Positions 1 through 9,612 of a stretch of 64,000 nucleotides of DNA are shown piece after piece (position 1 is the first letter of the stretch; every line of letters starts with the position of its first letter). Position numbers and translations under genes: made by a program. The notes beneath the pieces are model-generated. The model worked only from the letters and a program-made list of their open reading frames with translations. It had not been told where the DNA came from and did not search any database. The stretch comes from an uncultured Candidatus Poseidoniales archaeon (GTDB taxonomy: Archaea > Thermoplasmatota > Poseidoniia > Poseidoniales > Poseidoniaceae): NCBI GenBank assembly GCA_905182715.1, contig CAJJCP010000022.1, forward strand, positions 1 through 64,000, in the 5' to 3' direction.

Positions 1-614
1 CCAAATGCTGGTAAATCAAGCATGAGCGGTTGATTTTTTTGAATTCGACGTTGTTCTGATTCCAAGATTCTTGCTCGCCGATTCGCTCGGTTTGTTGCCT
101 TGACCTTGAACTGACGTTGGCCATCAAACTCATCGGTTGTAGTTCCAGTCCAATCATAGGTCTGGCGGTTCCATCCACTTTGAATCAGAATCTTATCACC
201 GAGGAGTCGCAAACTGGTGATTGGACTTGAGTGTGTGAAAAGATGGAGTGTTCGACCAGGAACTTCAGTGCCAATGACCCATACACTTCCATCTTGTGTT
301 GCTGCTAGATATTTTCCTAAGGTATCTTGAACCGCAGTAATTGAGCGAACAATTCCACCACCAATTGAAAACTTTTCAATCTCTTCAAGCCGTGGGAGTG
401 AAAGAAGTGTAATTCCGCCATTTGAATCGCCTATTGCTGTAATGTCGTAACATCCAGTCGGGCCTTTCAGTGCGAGAAGCACCGTAGCAATGGCGTCTAA
501 TTTGATCTGGGTGCGTGTGCCATGTGTAGGTCTCCACACAATGGCTCCATCATCCATTGCTACCAGACAACCCTCTGGAGTAACTAAACTTCGAATCACT
601 ACTCTGTTGTTCAT
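1..614 (-). CDS. WD40/beta-propeller-like hypothetical protein, C-terminus cut by window edge
   Basis: Own reverse-strand translation from ATG at 614 is open to base 1: MNNRVVIRSLVTPEGCLVAMDDGAIVWRPTHGTRTQIKL...GGGIVRSITAVQDTLGKYLAATQDGSVWVIGTEVPGRTLHLFTHSSPITSLRLLGDKILIQSGWNRQTYDW, with repeated blade-like segments. Missing from the ORF track because no stop lies in the window. Confidence 0.65.
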   Translation of the reverse strand, partial: MNNRVVIRSLVTPEGCLVAMDDGAIVWRPTHGTRTQIKLDAIATVLLALKGPTGCYDITAIGDSNGGITLLSLPRLEEIEKFSIGGGIVRSITAVQDTLGKYLAATQDGSVWVIGTEVPGRTLHLFTHSSPITSLRLLGDKILIQSGWNRQTYDWTGTTTDEFDGQRQFKVKATNRANRRARILESEQRRIQKNQPLMLDLPAF

Positions 615-685
615 ACATACGAAAGCAGAGTCGTCGGTATACCTTCTTTTCTAACACCCTTCAGTTAAACTGAAAGTGAAGAACA

Positions 686-964
686 TCAGTAGGAGTCTTC
701 AGATTTGTTATCCTTCTTCCACTTACGGTAACAACTTTTGCAGACACGGACTCGGCCCTTGCGTTCGACATAGCCGCTATCGCCCCATACATCGATTGCA
801 TTGTCAAGTGAGAGTGAACGGCCGCCGAAACTTTTGTCAGCATAGCCATCGCAGGTTTTGACACCACACGGAATCTCGCCTTCTTTGGTCGAAGACTTCT
901 TTGTTGAATCAGAATCGTTTTCAGAATTAGACGTATGCTTACGAGCCTTCGCTTTGAATCCCAT
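686..964 (-). CDS. small putative zinc-binding protein
   Basis: 92-aa ORF with paired Cys motifs IPCGVKTC and VCKSCYRKW; Lys/Ser-rich N-terminus; sits between two same-strand genes. Confidence 0.6.
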   Translation of the reverse strand: MGFKAKARKHTSNSENDSDSTKKSSTKEGEIPCGVKTCDGYADKSFGGRSLSLDNAIDVWGDSGYVERKGRVRVCKSCYRKWKKDNKSEDSY

Positions 965-1018
965 GATTCAATGGCGGTGGAGGCAATTCATCAAGGTTCG
1001 CCTAGTAAATCTTCGAAA

Positions 1019-2032
1019 TCACTGTTTAGAAACTTCACCAAGTTGACTGAGCAAGCCTTCAATCAAGCGCAGTAAACCACGCAATGTGACTTCAGAGACA
1101 TTGGCAATCTTGCACACTTCGGATTGGGTTCGAGGTGAGCCTGCTTCGTTTGAAACCTTGTAGATCAGTGCCGCAGCAACGCCCATTGGTTTCTTACCTT
1201 GCCACAATTCATCGTGTGGTTGGATAGCAGACCAAAGGTGTTCAATCTGAGTGTGGATACTTGGAGGAAGTTGCAAATCGGAGATAAACTTGTCAAAGTA
1301 CTGGTCAGGTGAGGAAATCTTGTGAAGGTTCAACTTACGTGAGACTTGGCGAATGAGGCGTGAGAGTTCTTTCTCCTTGACGTCAAAGGCTTCTGACACT
1401 TCGACAATTTGCCGCGGTAAGTTTTCTTGACGTGCAACCAAATAGGCGCAAGCTGCAGTTACGCCCGCAATTGAGCGACCGGTTACGAAGCCTTCACCAG
1501 AGAGTCTGCGGTAAAGTCGTGCAGTTTCTTCTTGCAGTGGCTTGGGAAGTCCAGAATGATCCCGAATGAATTGATTTGCACGAACGAGGTTACGTTCACG
1601 ACTCTTTCGAGTTTTTGAACGCTCATCGACAACACGACGTCGTCGCCAATCTCGGCGAGATTGAGAGGAGATTCCATGCCGTCCTGCACTTCCAGAGTTA
1701 AGGTCACGGACATCAATGGTCGTGTTCAGCCCCTTGTCAGCAAGAGTGTAGGTGAGTGGTTGTCCAACACGTGAACGGTCTTGGCTGCGATCTCTGTTGG
1801 TCCATTCAGCTCCTGGGTCAATGACATTCTCTTCAACAACGAGTCCACATGTGTTGCAAATGATCTCTCCACGAGAGTCATCCATTTGCCAATCGGTTAC
1901 TCCACAATCGACACATGGACGAGTGTGGCCTTCCAGTGTTCTACGAATAACATCGTTTCCACTACGGTTCGAATCGGCTCTTTGTTCTCGATTTGGCTCT
2001 TCACCAGCATTTCCTCCCGGATTCATTTTCAT
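1019..2032 (-). CDS. tfb: Transcription initiation factor IIB (TFB)
   Basis: N-terminal zinc ribbon CVDCGVTDW...IICNTCGLVVEENVIDPGAEWTNRD and two cyclin-like repeats (FVTGRSIAGVTAACAYLVAR; KKPMGVAAALIYKVS). Confidence 0.95.
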   Translation of the reverse strand: MKMNPGGNAGEEPNREQRADSNRSGNDVIRRTLEGHTRPCVDCGVTDWQMDDSRGEIICNTCGLVVEENVIDPGAEWTNRDRSQDRSRVGQPLTYTLADKGLNTTIDVRDLNSGSAGRHGISSQSRRDWRRRRVVDERSKTRKSRERNLVRANQFIRDHSGLPKPLQEETARLYRRLSGEGFVTGRSIAGVTAACAYLVARQENLPRQIVEVSEAFDVKEKELSRLIRQVSRKLNLHKISSPDQYFDKFISDLQLPPSIHTQIEHLWSAIQPHDELWQGKKPMGVAAALIYKVSNEAGSPRTQSEVCKIANVSEVTLRGLLRLIEGLLSQLGEVSKQ

Positions 2033-2068
2033 CTTGTTAACCTCTTGTTACATAGTCAGTGACCAGGG

Positions 2069-2076
2069 TATATAAA
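2069..2076 (-). promoter_or_regulatory. candidate TATA box for tfb
   Basis: tatataaa (minus strand tttatata) about 40 bp upstream of the tfb start at 2032, in a short AT-rich intergenic region. Confidence 0.45.
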
Positions 2077-2299
2077 TCCCGTGAGGGGATGCTCACTGTG
2101 GCTGAAACTGCGTGATGCGGTTTTACACTGTGGTTACCTTGGTTGGCTACAGACTGGAAGAATGAAGTAGTGGATATAAAGGGTTGTTTCCATAACCACA
2201 TATCATCTTCTTTCGGTGGTCAAGATACTGAAAATACCACGGTGAACAAACACATAGTTCAAAGACGGTACGCGAGGGCATTGGGGTGAGGAGAGTAAA

Positions 2300-3601
2300 G
2301 TGCCAGCCACCGTAGTTCTTGGAGCCCAATGGGGAGATGAAGGAAAAGGAAAGATTGTTGATCGTATTGCGGAACAGGCAACATGGGTTGCTCGATTCCA
2401 AGGCGGAAACAATGCAGGCCACACCGTCGTCATCGGTGATCAAGTCTTGAAATTCCATCTTTTACCTTCAGGAATCACTCGCAAAGAATGCAACCTCGTT
2501 CTCGGAGACGGAATGGTCATCGACCCTTGGGTCCTCAATACAGAATTAACTGGATGGCAAGAATCCACCGGCGAAGACCCTCGTGGTGAACGCTTGTACA
2601 TCAGCGAACGAGCCCATATTATTCTTCCATTCCATCGTTATCTCGACAGTTTGGATAAGAAAATCGGAACGACCGGTCGGGGTATTGGACCTACATATGC
2701 AGACAAAACCAACCGAATTGGTTTGCGCTTTGGAGACCTCTCTGAAGTAATGGCCGATGATGACTGGATGGATGCAACGACTGCTCGAATGAACTCAACC
2801 CTGTCAGCAGCAGGAAGTGAAGATACAATCACAGTATCTGGTTTGAAGGCTGATGTTGAATGGATTTGGAATGCATACAGTACTTCAATTCAAAACACTG
2901 GACTTATGCTTGACAATGCACTGAAACTTGGAGAACACATTATCCTCGAAGGTGCTCAAGGCTGTCTTTTGGATATCGACCAAGGAACATTCCCCTACGT
3001 CACCTCCTCAATCACGTGCCGTGGTAACGCATCTCATGGGGCTGGAATTCATCCAGGCCATGTCGAAGAAGTCATTGGAATTACCAAAGCCTACATCACT
3101 CGTGTTGGTCATGGAGCCATGCCAACTGAACTTGATGATGAAAACGGTGTACACCTTGGAACTGTCGGCCATGAATTTGGTACAACCACAGGCCGTAAGC
3201 GTCGTTGCGGTTGGTTTGATGCAGTGGTCATGCGCCATGCAAATCGAATCAACGGATTCACAGGACTTGCATTGACAAAACTGGATGTTCTCGGTGGACT
3301 TGATGAAATCAAGATCTGTGTGGCTTACGAGTTGGATGGAAAAGAGATTTTGGAAATGCCTTCGAGTGCAACAGCTCTTGAACGTTGCAAGCCAATCTAT
3401 GTCTCCATGCCTGGTTTCCCTTCGTATTCACTCGAAGAATGGCTCGGAATCGCAAAGAAAGCAAATGATGAGGGTATTGGCTACGCTGCCTTACCTTCAG
3501 CAGCTCAATTGTACATCAAGAAGGTCGAAGCACTTGTAGGCGTTCCTTGCACCAGTATTGGTGTTGGTCCGGACCGTTATGCAACGATTGATGCAGTTTG
3601 A
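2300..3601 (+). CDS. purA: Adenylosuccinate synthetase
   Basis: VVLGAQWGDEGKGKIVD, QGGNNAGHTVV, GTTGRGIGPTYADK, EGAQGCLLDIDQGTFPYVTSS, TTTGRKRRCGWFD. Confidence 0.97.
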   Translation: MPATVVLGAQWGDEGKGKIVDRIAEQATWVARFQGGNNAGHTVVIGDQVLKFHLLPSGITRKECNLVLGDGMVIDPWVLNTELTGWQESTGEDPRGERLYISERAHIILPFHRYLDSLDKKIGTTGRGIGPTYADKTNRIGLRFGDLSEVMADDDWMDATTARMNSTLSAAGSEDTITVSGLKADVEWIWNAYSTSIQNTGLMLDNALKLGEHIILEGAQGCLLDIDQGTFPYVTSSITCRGNASHGAGIHPGHVEEVIGITKAYITRVGHGAMPTELDDENGVHLGTVGHEFGTTTGRKRRCGWFDAVVMRHANRINGFTGLALTKLDVLGGLDEIKICVAYELDGKEILEMPSSATALERCKPIYVSMPGFPSYSLEEWLGIAKKANDEGIGYAALPSAAQLYIKKVEALVGVPCTSIGVGPDRYATIDAV

Positions 3602-3658
3602 AACGAGTCGCTTTGAGGTGAAGACTCAAAAAGGATTGGCTCGACGCCATAAATACAG

Positions 3659-3731
3659 GGGCGTTTAGCTCAGTTGGAAGAGTGCTTGGTTTGCAACCAA
3701 GAAGTCGGGGGTTCAAATCCCCCAACGTCCA
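3659..3731 (+). tRNA. tRNA-Ala (anticodon TGC), followed by encoded CCA (3732-3734)
   Basis: Cloverleaf: acceptor GGGCGTT/AACGTCC, anticodon arm CTTGG-TTTGCAA-CCAAG, T-arm GGGGG-TTCAAAT-CCCCC. Confidence 0.95.
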
Positions 3732-3854
3732 CCAAAACCCTGCTCAAAGAGTTAGAACCCCGTAAGGTTTGAACGCACAAGAATCCGGCCAAACGTTCAC
3801 CAAGAAAGGTCTGTAAGGGGCGTAACTTGAAAGCAAACAAGTAAAGCGCCAACT

Positions 3855-4253
3855 ATGGAGGTTGATTGCCCACTTTCTCAACAAGAGCAAAGGTGGCTTG
3901 ATGCCGGCATTATCAAGTTCAATACAGGTCGTTACTGGCATGCCCATGAGGACTGGGAAGAAATGTGGAAGTCACTCAAAGCCAGGGAAGTTGAGCAGCG
4001 ATACATCCTCGGTATCCAAGGTCTCATCCAGACGACAGCTCTGATGCTCCAATACGAGCGACAAAAGACCCAAGGCATCATCAAGATGTGGAAGAAATTG
4101 ACCGACAAAATCGGCACGCCTGAATCACCCCTGTTTGAGATGTTATGGTGTGTTAACATTCCCAAAGTGCTTCACGATGTTCTCCCCTTCCATACCGATG
4201 CAACCGCTGATGAACCCACGTGGAGTCTCCATCCAAACGCAGTTCAAATGTGA
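3855..4253 (+). CDS. DUF309 domain protein
   Basis: FNTGRYWHAHEDWEEMWK matches the DUF309 signature (FNxGxYWeaHExWExxW). Confidence 0.8.
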   Translation: MEVDCPLSQQEQRWLDAGIIKFNTGRYWHAHEDWEEMWKSLKAREVEQRYILGIQGLIQTTALMLQYERQKTQGIIKMWKKLTDKIGTPESPLFEMLWCVNIPKVLHDVLPFHTDATADEPTWSLHPNAVQM

Positions 4254-4279
4254 CTGATGGGATTGAGCAACTTTTTCGA

Positions 4280-4660
4280 TCATTTTGCATGAAGGTAATA
4301 CGCAGTATTGATGGCAGCAGCAAAGCTAATCCATGCGAGATAGGGCCAAACCAACATCGATGCGGAGGGAATCTGTGCATAGGTGAGGTATGCATAGATG
4401 AGCGTAAAGACAATCATCAAGACGATCATCACCAGTGAAAGGAGATAACGTTCAGAATTGAAGACTGAAGGCCAAGCAAGATTCAGTGCAAGTTGAACGA
4501 GAAACAACGCGATGACGATATTGGAATGTTTTAACTCATCACGGTGGTTCAAAACTGAACTGAAGCTGAAGGCAATACAGGTGTAAAGGACCGCCCATAT
4601 CGGTGCAACAACCCATCCAGGGGGTTGGAAGAAAGGTTCGTACTCTGAATCAAATGTCAA
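4280..4660 (-). CDS. TspO/MBR family membrane protein
   Basis: Trp/aromatic-rich 126 aa: FQPPGWVVAPIWAVLYTCIAFS, LNLAWPSVFN, WPYLAWISFAAAINTAYY. Confidence 0.88.
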   Translation of the reverse strand: MTFDSEYEPFFQPPGWVVAPIWAVLYTCIAFSFSSVLNHRDELKHSNIVIALFLVQLALNLAWPSVFNSERYLLSLVMIVLMIVFTLIYAYLTYAQIPSASMLVWPYLAWISFAAAINTAYYLHAK

Positions 4661-4807
4661 CTTCTTCGCCTTATTCTCTGATTCAATCTGTGTTTAATAA
4701 AAACTTGTTCTGTAATTTGGCAGAGTGAACACAAGGGTTTGCCAACCATTGGTTTATGCTCTCATACCCGTCTGCGAACATCGTGAACACCTTGGGGCAC
4801 GATTAAG

Positions 4808-5716
4808 ATGAAGAAAATCGGAATTAAATGGAAGGCTGAGCACACTCAAAACCAGAATGGAAAACTCGTTGTCGTGACCGGTTCAAACACTGGAATCGGT
4901 TATCACATGGCACTCACTTTGGCAGACAAAGGTGCAGATGTCATTCTTGCATGTCGAAATGAAGAGAAAGCAGAATCGGCGAAGGCAAAGATGCTCAAGA
5001 CCTCTCCTGGTGCCAACATCACAGTACAACTGCTTGATCTTGCAGACCTTGCAAGCATCGAAGGTTTTGCAAACCGAATGAAAGAATCTCACAAGCATCT
5101 GGACCTTTTGATTAACAATGCCGGCGTGATGATTCCGCCAAAATCGATCACGAAGGATGGATTTGAACTACAGATTGGTACAAACCACTTTGGTCATTTT
5201 GCACTCACTTCGCACCTCATGCCGCTTCTTTCTGCGGCAAAAGCACCCCGGATTGTCACACTGTCGAGCATCGCCCACTGGTCGGGTCGAATTGATTTTG
5301 AAGACATCAATGGTGAGAACAAAAAGTACGACAAATGGGGCATGTACAGTCAAAGTAAATTGGCAAATCTTCTGTTTGCTCTCGAACTTGACCGCCGTCT
5401 CAAAGCAGCAGGTTCCCATATCGAATCGCTCGGTAGTCATCCCGGCTATTCCGCTACTGATTTGCAACGGCACTCGATAGCGCGAATCCTGAATCCACTG
5501 TTGGGAATAGCACCTGTTAAAGGAGCGGCTCCAACACTTTATGCAGCCACTGAATCCGATGCGCTCATACATCGTTACTGGGGTCCTGTGGGTGCTCTTG
5601 AGGCAAGAGGCTGGACTGGTAAAGCCAAAATCACAGACCGTGCAGCAGATGAAGACGTTGCCCGCCGACTCTGGGAGATGACTGAGAAGGTCACGGGTAT
5701 TCAATTTGAAATTTGA
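4808..5716 (+). CDS. Short-chain dehydrogenase/reductase (retinol dehydrogenase-like)
   Basis: VVVTGSNTGIGYHMAL, LLINNAGVM, YSQSKLANLLF (YxxxK). Confidence 0.92.
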   Translation: MKKIGIKWKAEHTQNQNGKLVVVTGSNTGIGYHMALTLADKGADVILACRNEEKAESAKAKMLKTSPGANITVQLLDLADLASIEGFANRMKESHKHLDLLINNAGVMIPPKSITKDGFELQIGTNHFGHFALTSHLMPLLSAAKAPRIVTLSSIAHWSGRIDFEDINGENKKYDKWGMYSQSKLANLLFALELDRRLKAAGSHIESLGSHPGYSATDLQRHSIARILNPLLGIAPVKGAAPTLYAATESDALIHRYWGPVGALEARGWTGKAKITDRAADEDVARRLWEMTEKVTGIQFEI

Positions 5717-5742
5717 AGAAAAAACCTTCGACGCCTCTGGCA

Positions 5743-6141
5743 TTACAACAGCCAAATCTTGATGACGCGCTGGTAGAACATGAACGAAAACACGAAGATG
5801 GTCGGAATAATCCAACCGTAATACAAGCCTTTGCTCACAGGCTTTAATTCAGTTTCACCACGCTGTAGTGCTCGAAAAGATGCCCACAGCATATAGACAA
5901 AAGCGGCATAGATCAACGGAGTTCCAGGATTAAAGTCAACGGCGGCTGAAATGTCAAAATGAGTGATTGCAACAAAACCCCGTGTCATTCCACAAAATGG
6001 GCAGAGGTGGCCTGTGAGATGATACAAGGGGCACAATTTCAACCCGTCGACTCTTCCATGTGGTAAGATTGCTGAAACCACTAAGGCACCACCAGTGATT
6101 GCAGCAGTAATTGATGCGGCATTCACCCCCGTCCACTTCAT
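5743..6141 (-). CDS. DUF2752 membrane protein
   Basis: CPLYHLTGHLCPFCGMTRGFVAI motif followed by TM segments. Confidence 0.8.
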   Translation of the reverse strand: MKWTGVNAASITAAITGGALVVSAILPHGRVDGLKLCPLYHLTGHLCPFCGMTRGFVAITHFDISAAVDFNPGTPLIYAAFVYMLWASFRALQRGETELKPVSKGLYYGWIIPTIFVFSFMFYQRVIKIWLL

Positions 6142-6216
6142 AAATTGACCTTTACTTCGCAGTTAATGTCTTTTTTCCTGCACAATTATTAAATGGTAAT
6201 AGAATAACCAGCAGAT

Positions 6217-6465
6217 ATGCAACCACAAGGAATGCAACAACAAGGAATGCCAATGAACTCAGATAAAGACTGGATGACTACTTTGCTTTTGGCTATTTTA
6301 GTCGGCGGTTTAGGAGTCGACCGATTTTATGCTGGAAGCATTGGTCTAGGAATCCTCAAGCTCTTCACTCTCGGTGGCTGTGGGCTTTGGGCATTGATTG
6401 ACATCATTATGATCGTTACAGAATCATACAAAGACGGTAACGGTCTTGTCATCAAGAAGCAATAA
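6217..6465 (+). CDS. TM2 domain protein
   Basis: LLLAILVGGLGVDRFYAGSIGLGILKLFTLGGCGLWALIDIIMI; Gln/Met-rich N-terminus. Confidence 0.9.
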   Translation: MQPQGMQQQGMPMNSDKDWMTTLLLAILVGGLGVDRFYAGSIGLGILKLFTLGGCGLWALIDIIMIVTESYKDGNGLVIKKQ

Positions 6466-6498
6466 TCGTAACGATTTCGCATCATACCAACTCCGAGT

Positions 6499-6510
6499 GA
6501 GTACGTACTC
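6499..6510. repeat. 12-bp perfect palindrome GAGTACGTACTC
   Basis: Read directly in the TM2/NYN intergenic region. Confidence 0.6.
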
Positions 6511-6654
6511 GACCGGTTGATTTGGTAACACGGATTCATCCATTCGTTCGTTCATGTAATGATAAAAGGCACTTGATGCCTGGCAAACATCTTTGAATAC
6601 TCAACGAATACAGAACCGGAAGTGACGGGTCTTTGAGATTTCGTACACAAGAAC

Positions 6655-6669
6655 CAGTGTAGTACACTG
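6655..6669. promoter_or_regulatory. 15-bp perfect palindrome CAGTGTA-G-TACACTG, candidate operator
   Basis: 7-bp inverted arms with 1-bp centre, 45 bp upstream of the ATG at 6714. Confidence 0.45.
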
Positions 6670-6713
6670 TTGCAAAGACTTATCATTCGTCGGTGGTAAC
6701 ATATCGTGTTACT

Positions 6714-8101
6714 ATGGGTCTCTTTGACAGGTTTAGGAAGGGGGACTCTCCTGAGAATAAGCAAATTGCTCTGGTTTACGTTGATGCGGAGAACGCTCAT
6801 GCACAACCGGATTCGATACGTGAATCAATTGAAAATCACTTTGGCGGTGATGCAACACAGATGTATTCCTATTCGAAATGGAGTGCGAAGAGTGTTGAAA
6901 GTAAGAAATACAGAAACGCTGGTTTCCGTTTAGTTCAGGCTGATTCTGGAGATAATAATGCCGACATCATGATGTCCTTGGATGCCTATGAAACGGTGAG
7001 AGATTTCTCTGAACGGGGAATCACTGGAGTTGCATACATTAGTTTTCATGGAGACAAAGGATTCACTCATTTACTTGAAAAAATCAAGGCAATCCCTGGT
7101 TGGTCTTCAGTTTGGGTTACATCCAATAAAGCACCAACGAAGATGATCGTAAATTCTGCTTCTGAAGTTCTCAAAATAGTTCCACCACTTTCCGCTACCG
7201 AAAAGGTCAGTCAAAGGTCAAAGCCTCGAAGCCGACAAAACAAGTCGAGAAGAAAAAAGAATCGAAACAAAACCAAAAGTCAGACAAAGAAAAGCATTCC
7301 AAATCAACGAAAAAACCGGCGAGTCAATCAAAACCTCAACCCTCTAAGAAAGTACCCGCTCTTTCTGGTTCGAAAAATACAGGAAGTAAGACCGCTCGTT
7401 ATCCATCAGTGCCCTATTTGAATACGGCAAATAAGGGGTTGCGTCTTCCTCGGGAACCCGAAGACTTCGCAAAATCAGTGAATTGGTTTGTTATGAATTA
7501 TAATGGTTTTTCGACGTACAAACAGTGCGTTGAGTCGCTCAAAGAGTCTGGAATCGTTTCTAAAAGTCGAACCAGTATGGTTTTGAAGCCTATTTTACGG
7601 GCTTTCTCAACAGATGGTGAATTTAATTCAATCACTCAGCAATCATTGGATATGGATCAAAGCCTCATGATTCAACGAATATTGGAAGATATTTACTCAA
7701 GAACAGGTCAAGCAGATTACATTGAAGAAAAGGAACTTTACAGGCAGAACGTTGATGATTATTTTCAAAAGGTCACTCAATTCTTGAATCCAAACAAGTC
7801 GCCAAAAGTCGTTTCAAATGTCTCTGCAAATGCTGTTCCAAATGGACACCAAGAATGGGATTTCAAGCCTTTCATCTTACAACTTATACGTGATGGCGCT
7901 ACTGATTCTCAAAAACTAGGAATGGCTATTATTGAATATCAAAGTGCGAATAATTGGGATGAGACCGGTAAAGAGGCCTTTAATCTCAAATCAGGACTAA
8001 AGAAAACACAATCGTACATCAATACCATCCGTGATTCCATGAAGGATTCTGTCGAGATCGAAGGTACGGGGCCAAAATTCAATTTCTCTATTCTGAACTG
8101 A
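6714..8101 (+). CDS. NYN-domain (PIN-like, LabA/DUF88-type) protein, split into two ORFs by a -1 frame change
   Basis: Track ORFs 6693-7421 and 7409-8101. The first has VYVDAENAHAQP...ADSGDNNADIMMSLDAYETV...ISFHGDKGFTHLL. My translation of the second frame is open from 7166 through a Lys/Ser linker (KVKASKPTKQVEKKKESKQNQKSDKEKHSKSTKKPASQ...) into the C-terminal domain. Confidence 0.7.
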
Positions 8102-8131
8102 GTCCGTCAGTGGATTACTGTTGAGTCAGCA

Positions 8132-9475
8132 TCAATCTCGACGTTGTCGGGAATCCCCTTGTCTTTGAGAACGGGAATTGTTGTTTCGACCCCCGCCACC
8201 ACGGTTCTTCTGTTGAGGTCGAGAACCTCTCTGTGAATTTCCTCCTGAGCTTTGGTTACGATTGTTGTCACGTGGGCGTTTCTTAGCACTTGATTTTTCT
8301 TTAATCTTTCCAGCTTTTTGGCCAGGTTTTGGAATCGCACCAATAAAGTGGAATTCATGGCTGCTATCTACTGGAATCTCTTTTCCAATCAACTCCTGAA
8401 TTCCAACAAGGTAGCCGCTTTCTGAGTCGTCGCAGAAGGCGTATGCAATGCCGCTCTTACCTGCACGTGCTGTTCGCCCAATTCGGTGAACATAGCTTTC
8501 AGGTTCGTTTGGTAAATCATAATTGAACACGTGGGTGATTCCATCAACATCGATTCCTCGACTTGCAATATCAGTTGCCACAAGTATTGGAATCGTTCCA
8601 TCCTTAAATCCAGCTAATGCCTTTGTGCGGGCACCTTGACTTTTGTTTCCGTGTATCGCAGCAGCTGAAATATTGCTTTGGTCCAGTTGCTTGACCAATC
8701 GGTTGGCACCGTGCTTTGTTCGAGTGAAAACAATACCACGCTGTACCCGTTCATCTTTGATCAGTTGAACGAGTAAACGTCGCTTATCTGCTTTTCTCAG
8801 GAACATGATTTTCTGTTGAATTCGGTCAACAGTCAACTCTTTTGGACTGACATCAACCATGACGGCATTGTTCAGGAAACTTCCTGCAAGTTTAGCAATT
8901 GATTTTGGCATTGTCGCACTGAATAACAAGTTTTGGCGTTTCTTTGGCAAGAGTTTGATGACCTTTTCAATATCTCGAATGAAACCCATGTCGAGCATTC
9001 GGTCTGCTTCATCGAGAACGAAAAATTCGACTCTTCCAAGGTCGATATGACCTTGGCCGATGAGATCCAATAGGCGGCCAGGAGTTGCCACAAGAATGTC
9101 TAAGCCCTTTTGCAAGGCACGAACTTGTGGGTTTTGGTTCACTCCTCCGAAGATGACACGATGTCGAACATCCATATGTTCACTGTATGCAGCAAAACGT
9201 TCATCGATTTGAGCTGCAAGTTCTCGAGTAGGTGAAAGAATGAGCGCTCGAATAAATCGCTTACCTTGCGGTTGTTTACGGCTCATTATTTGGAGAACTG
9301 GTAATGCAAATGCTGCAGTTTTCCCGGTTCCAGTTTGTGCTACACCGAGCACATCTCGCCCTTCTAAGAGAGGTGGAATGGATTGTTCTTGTACGGGCGT
9401 TGGGGTGGTATAACCCTCCGTTTTTACAGCGCGAAGTAAGGTCTCTGAAAGACCAAGAGATTGAAAGTCAGTCAT
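8132..9475 (-). CDS. DEAD-box RNA helicase (RhlE-like)
   Basis: AQTGTGKTAAF, VLDEADRML, SATMP, HRIGRTARAG; basic Gly/Arg/Asn-rich C-terminal tail. Confidence 0.95.
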   Translation of the reverse strand: MTDFQSLGLSETLLRAVKTEGYTTPTPVQEQSIPPLLEGRDVLGVAQTGTGKTAAFALPVLQIMSRKQPQGKRFIRALILSPTRELAAQIDERFAAYSEHMDVRHRVIFGGVNQNPQVRALQKGLDILVATPGRLLDLIGQGHIDLGRVEFFVLDEADRMLDMGFIRDIEKVIKLLPKKRQNLLFSATMPKSIAKLAGSFLNNAVMVDVSPKELTVDRIQQKIMFLRKADKRRLLVQLIKDERVQRGIVFTRTKHGANRLVKQLDQSNISAAAIHGNKSQGARTKALAGFKDGTIPILVATDIASRGIDVDGITHVFNYDLPNEPESYVHRIGRTARAGKSGIAYAFCDDSESGYLVGIQELIGKEIPVDSSHEFHFIGAIPKPGQKAGKIKEKSSAKKRPRDNNRNQSSGGNSQRGSRPQQKNRGGGGRNNNSRSQRQGDSRQRRD

Positions 9476-9612
9476 TGAAATCCTGTTCCGTTAGTAGTCC
9501 TAATATCGTGATTTACGGTGGACTACAAGCACGCCTCAATTCTCTTTGCCTAAATACTCGATTGTTGAATAGAGGTGCTATCTGCTGGTCTAGCCATTCA
9601 CTCTCAACGCCG

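Noticed and set aside
5168-5815. 215-aa minus-strand ORF
   Set aside because: Antisense to the well-supported SDR gene; Cys/His-rich low-quality translation typical of shadow ORFs.
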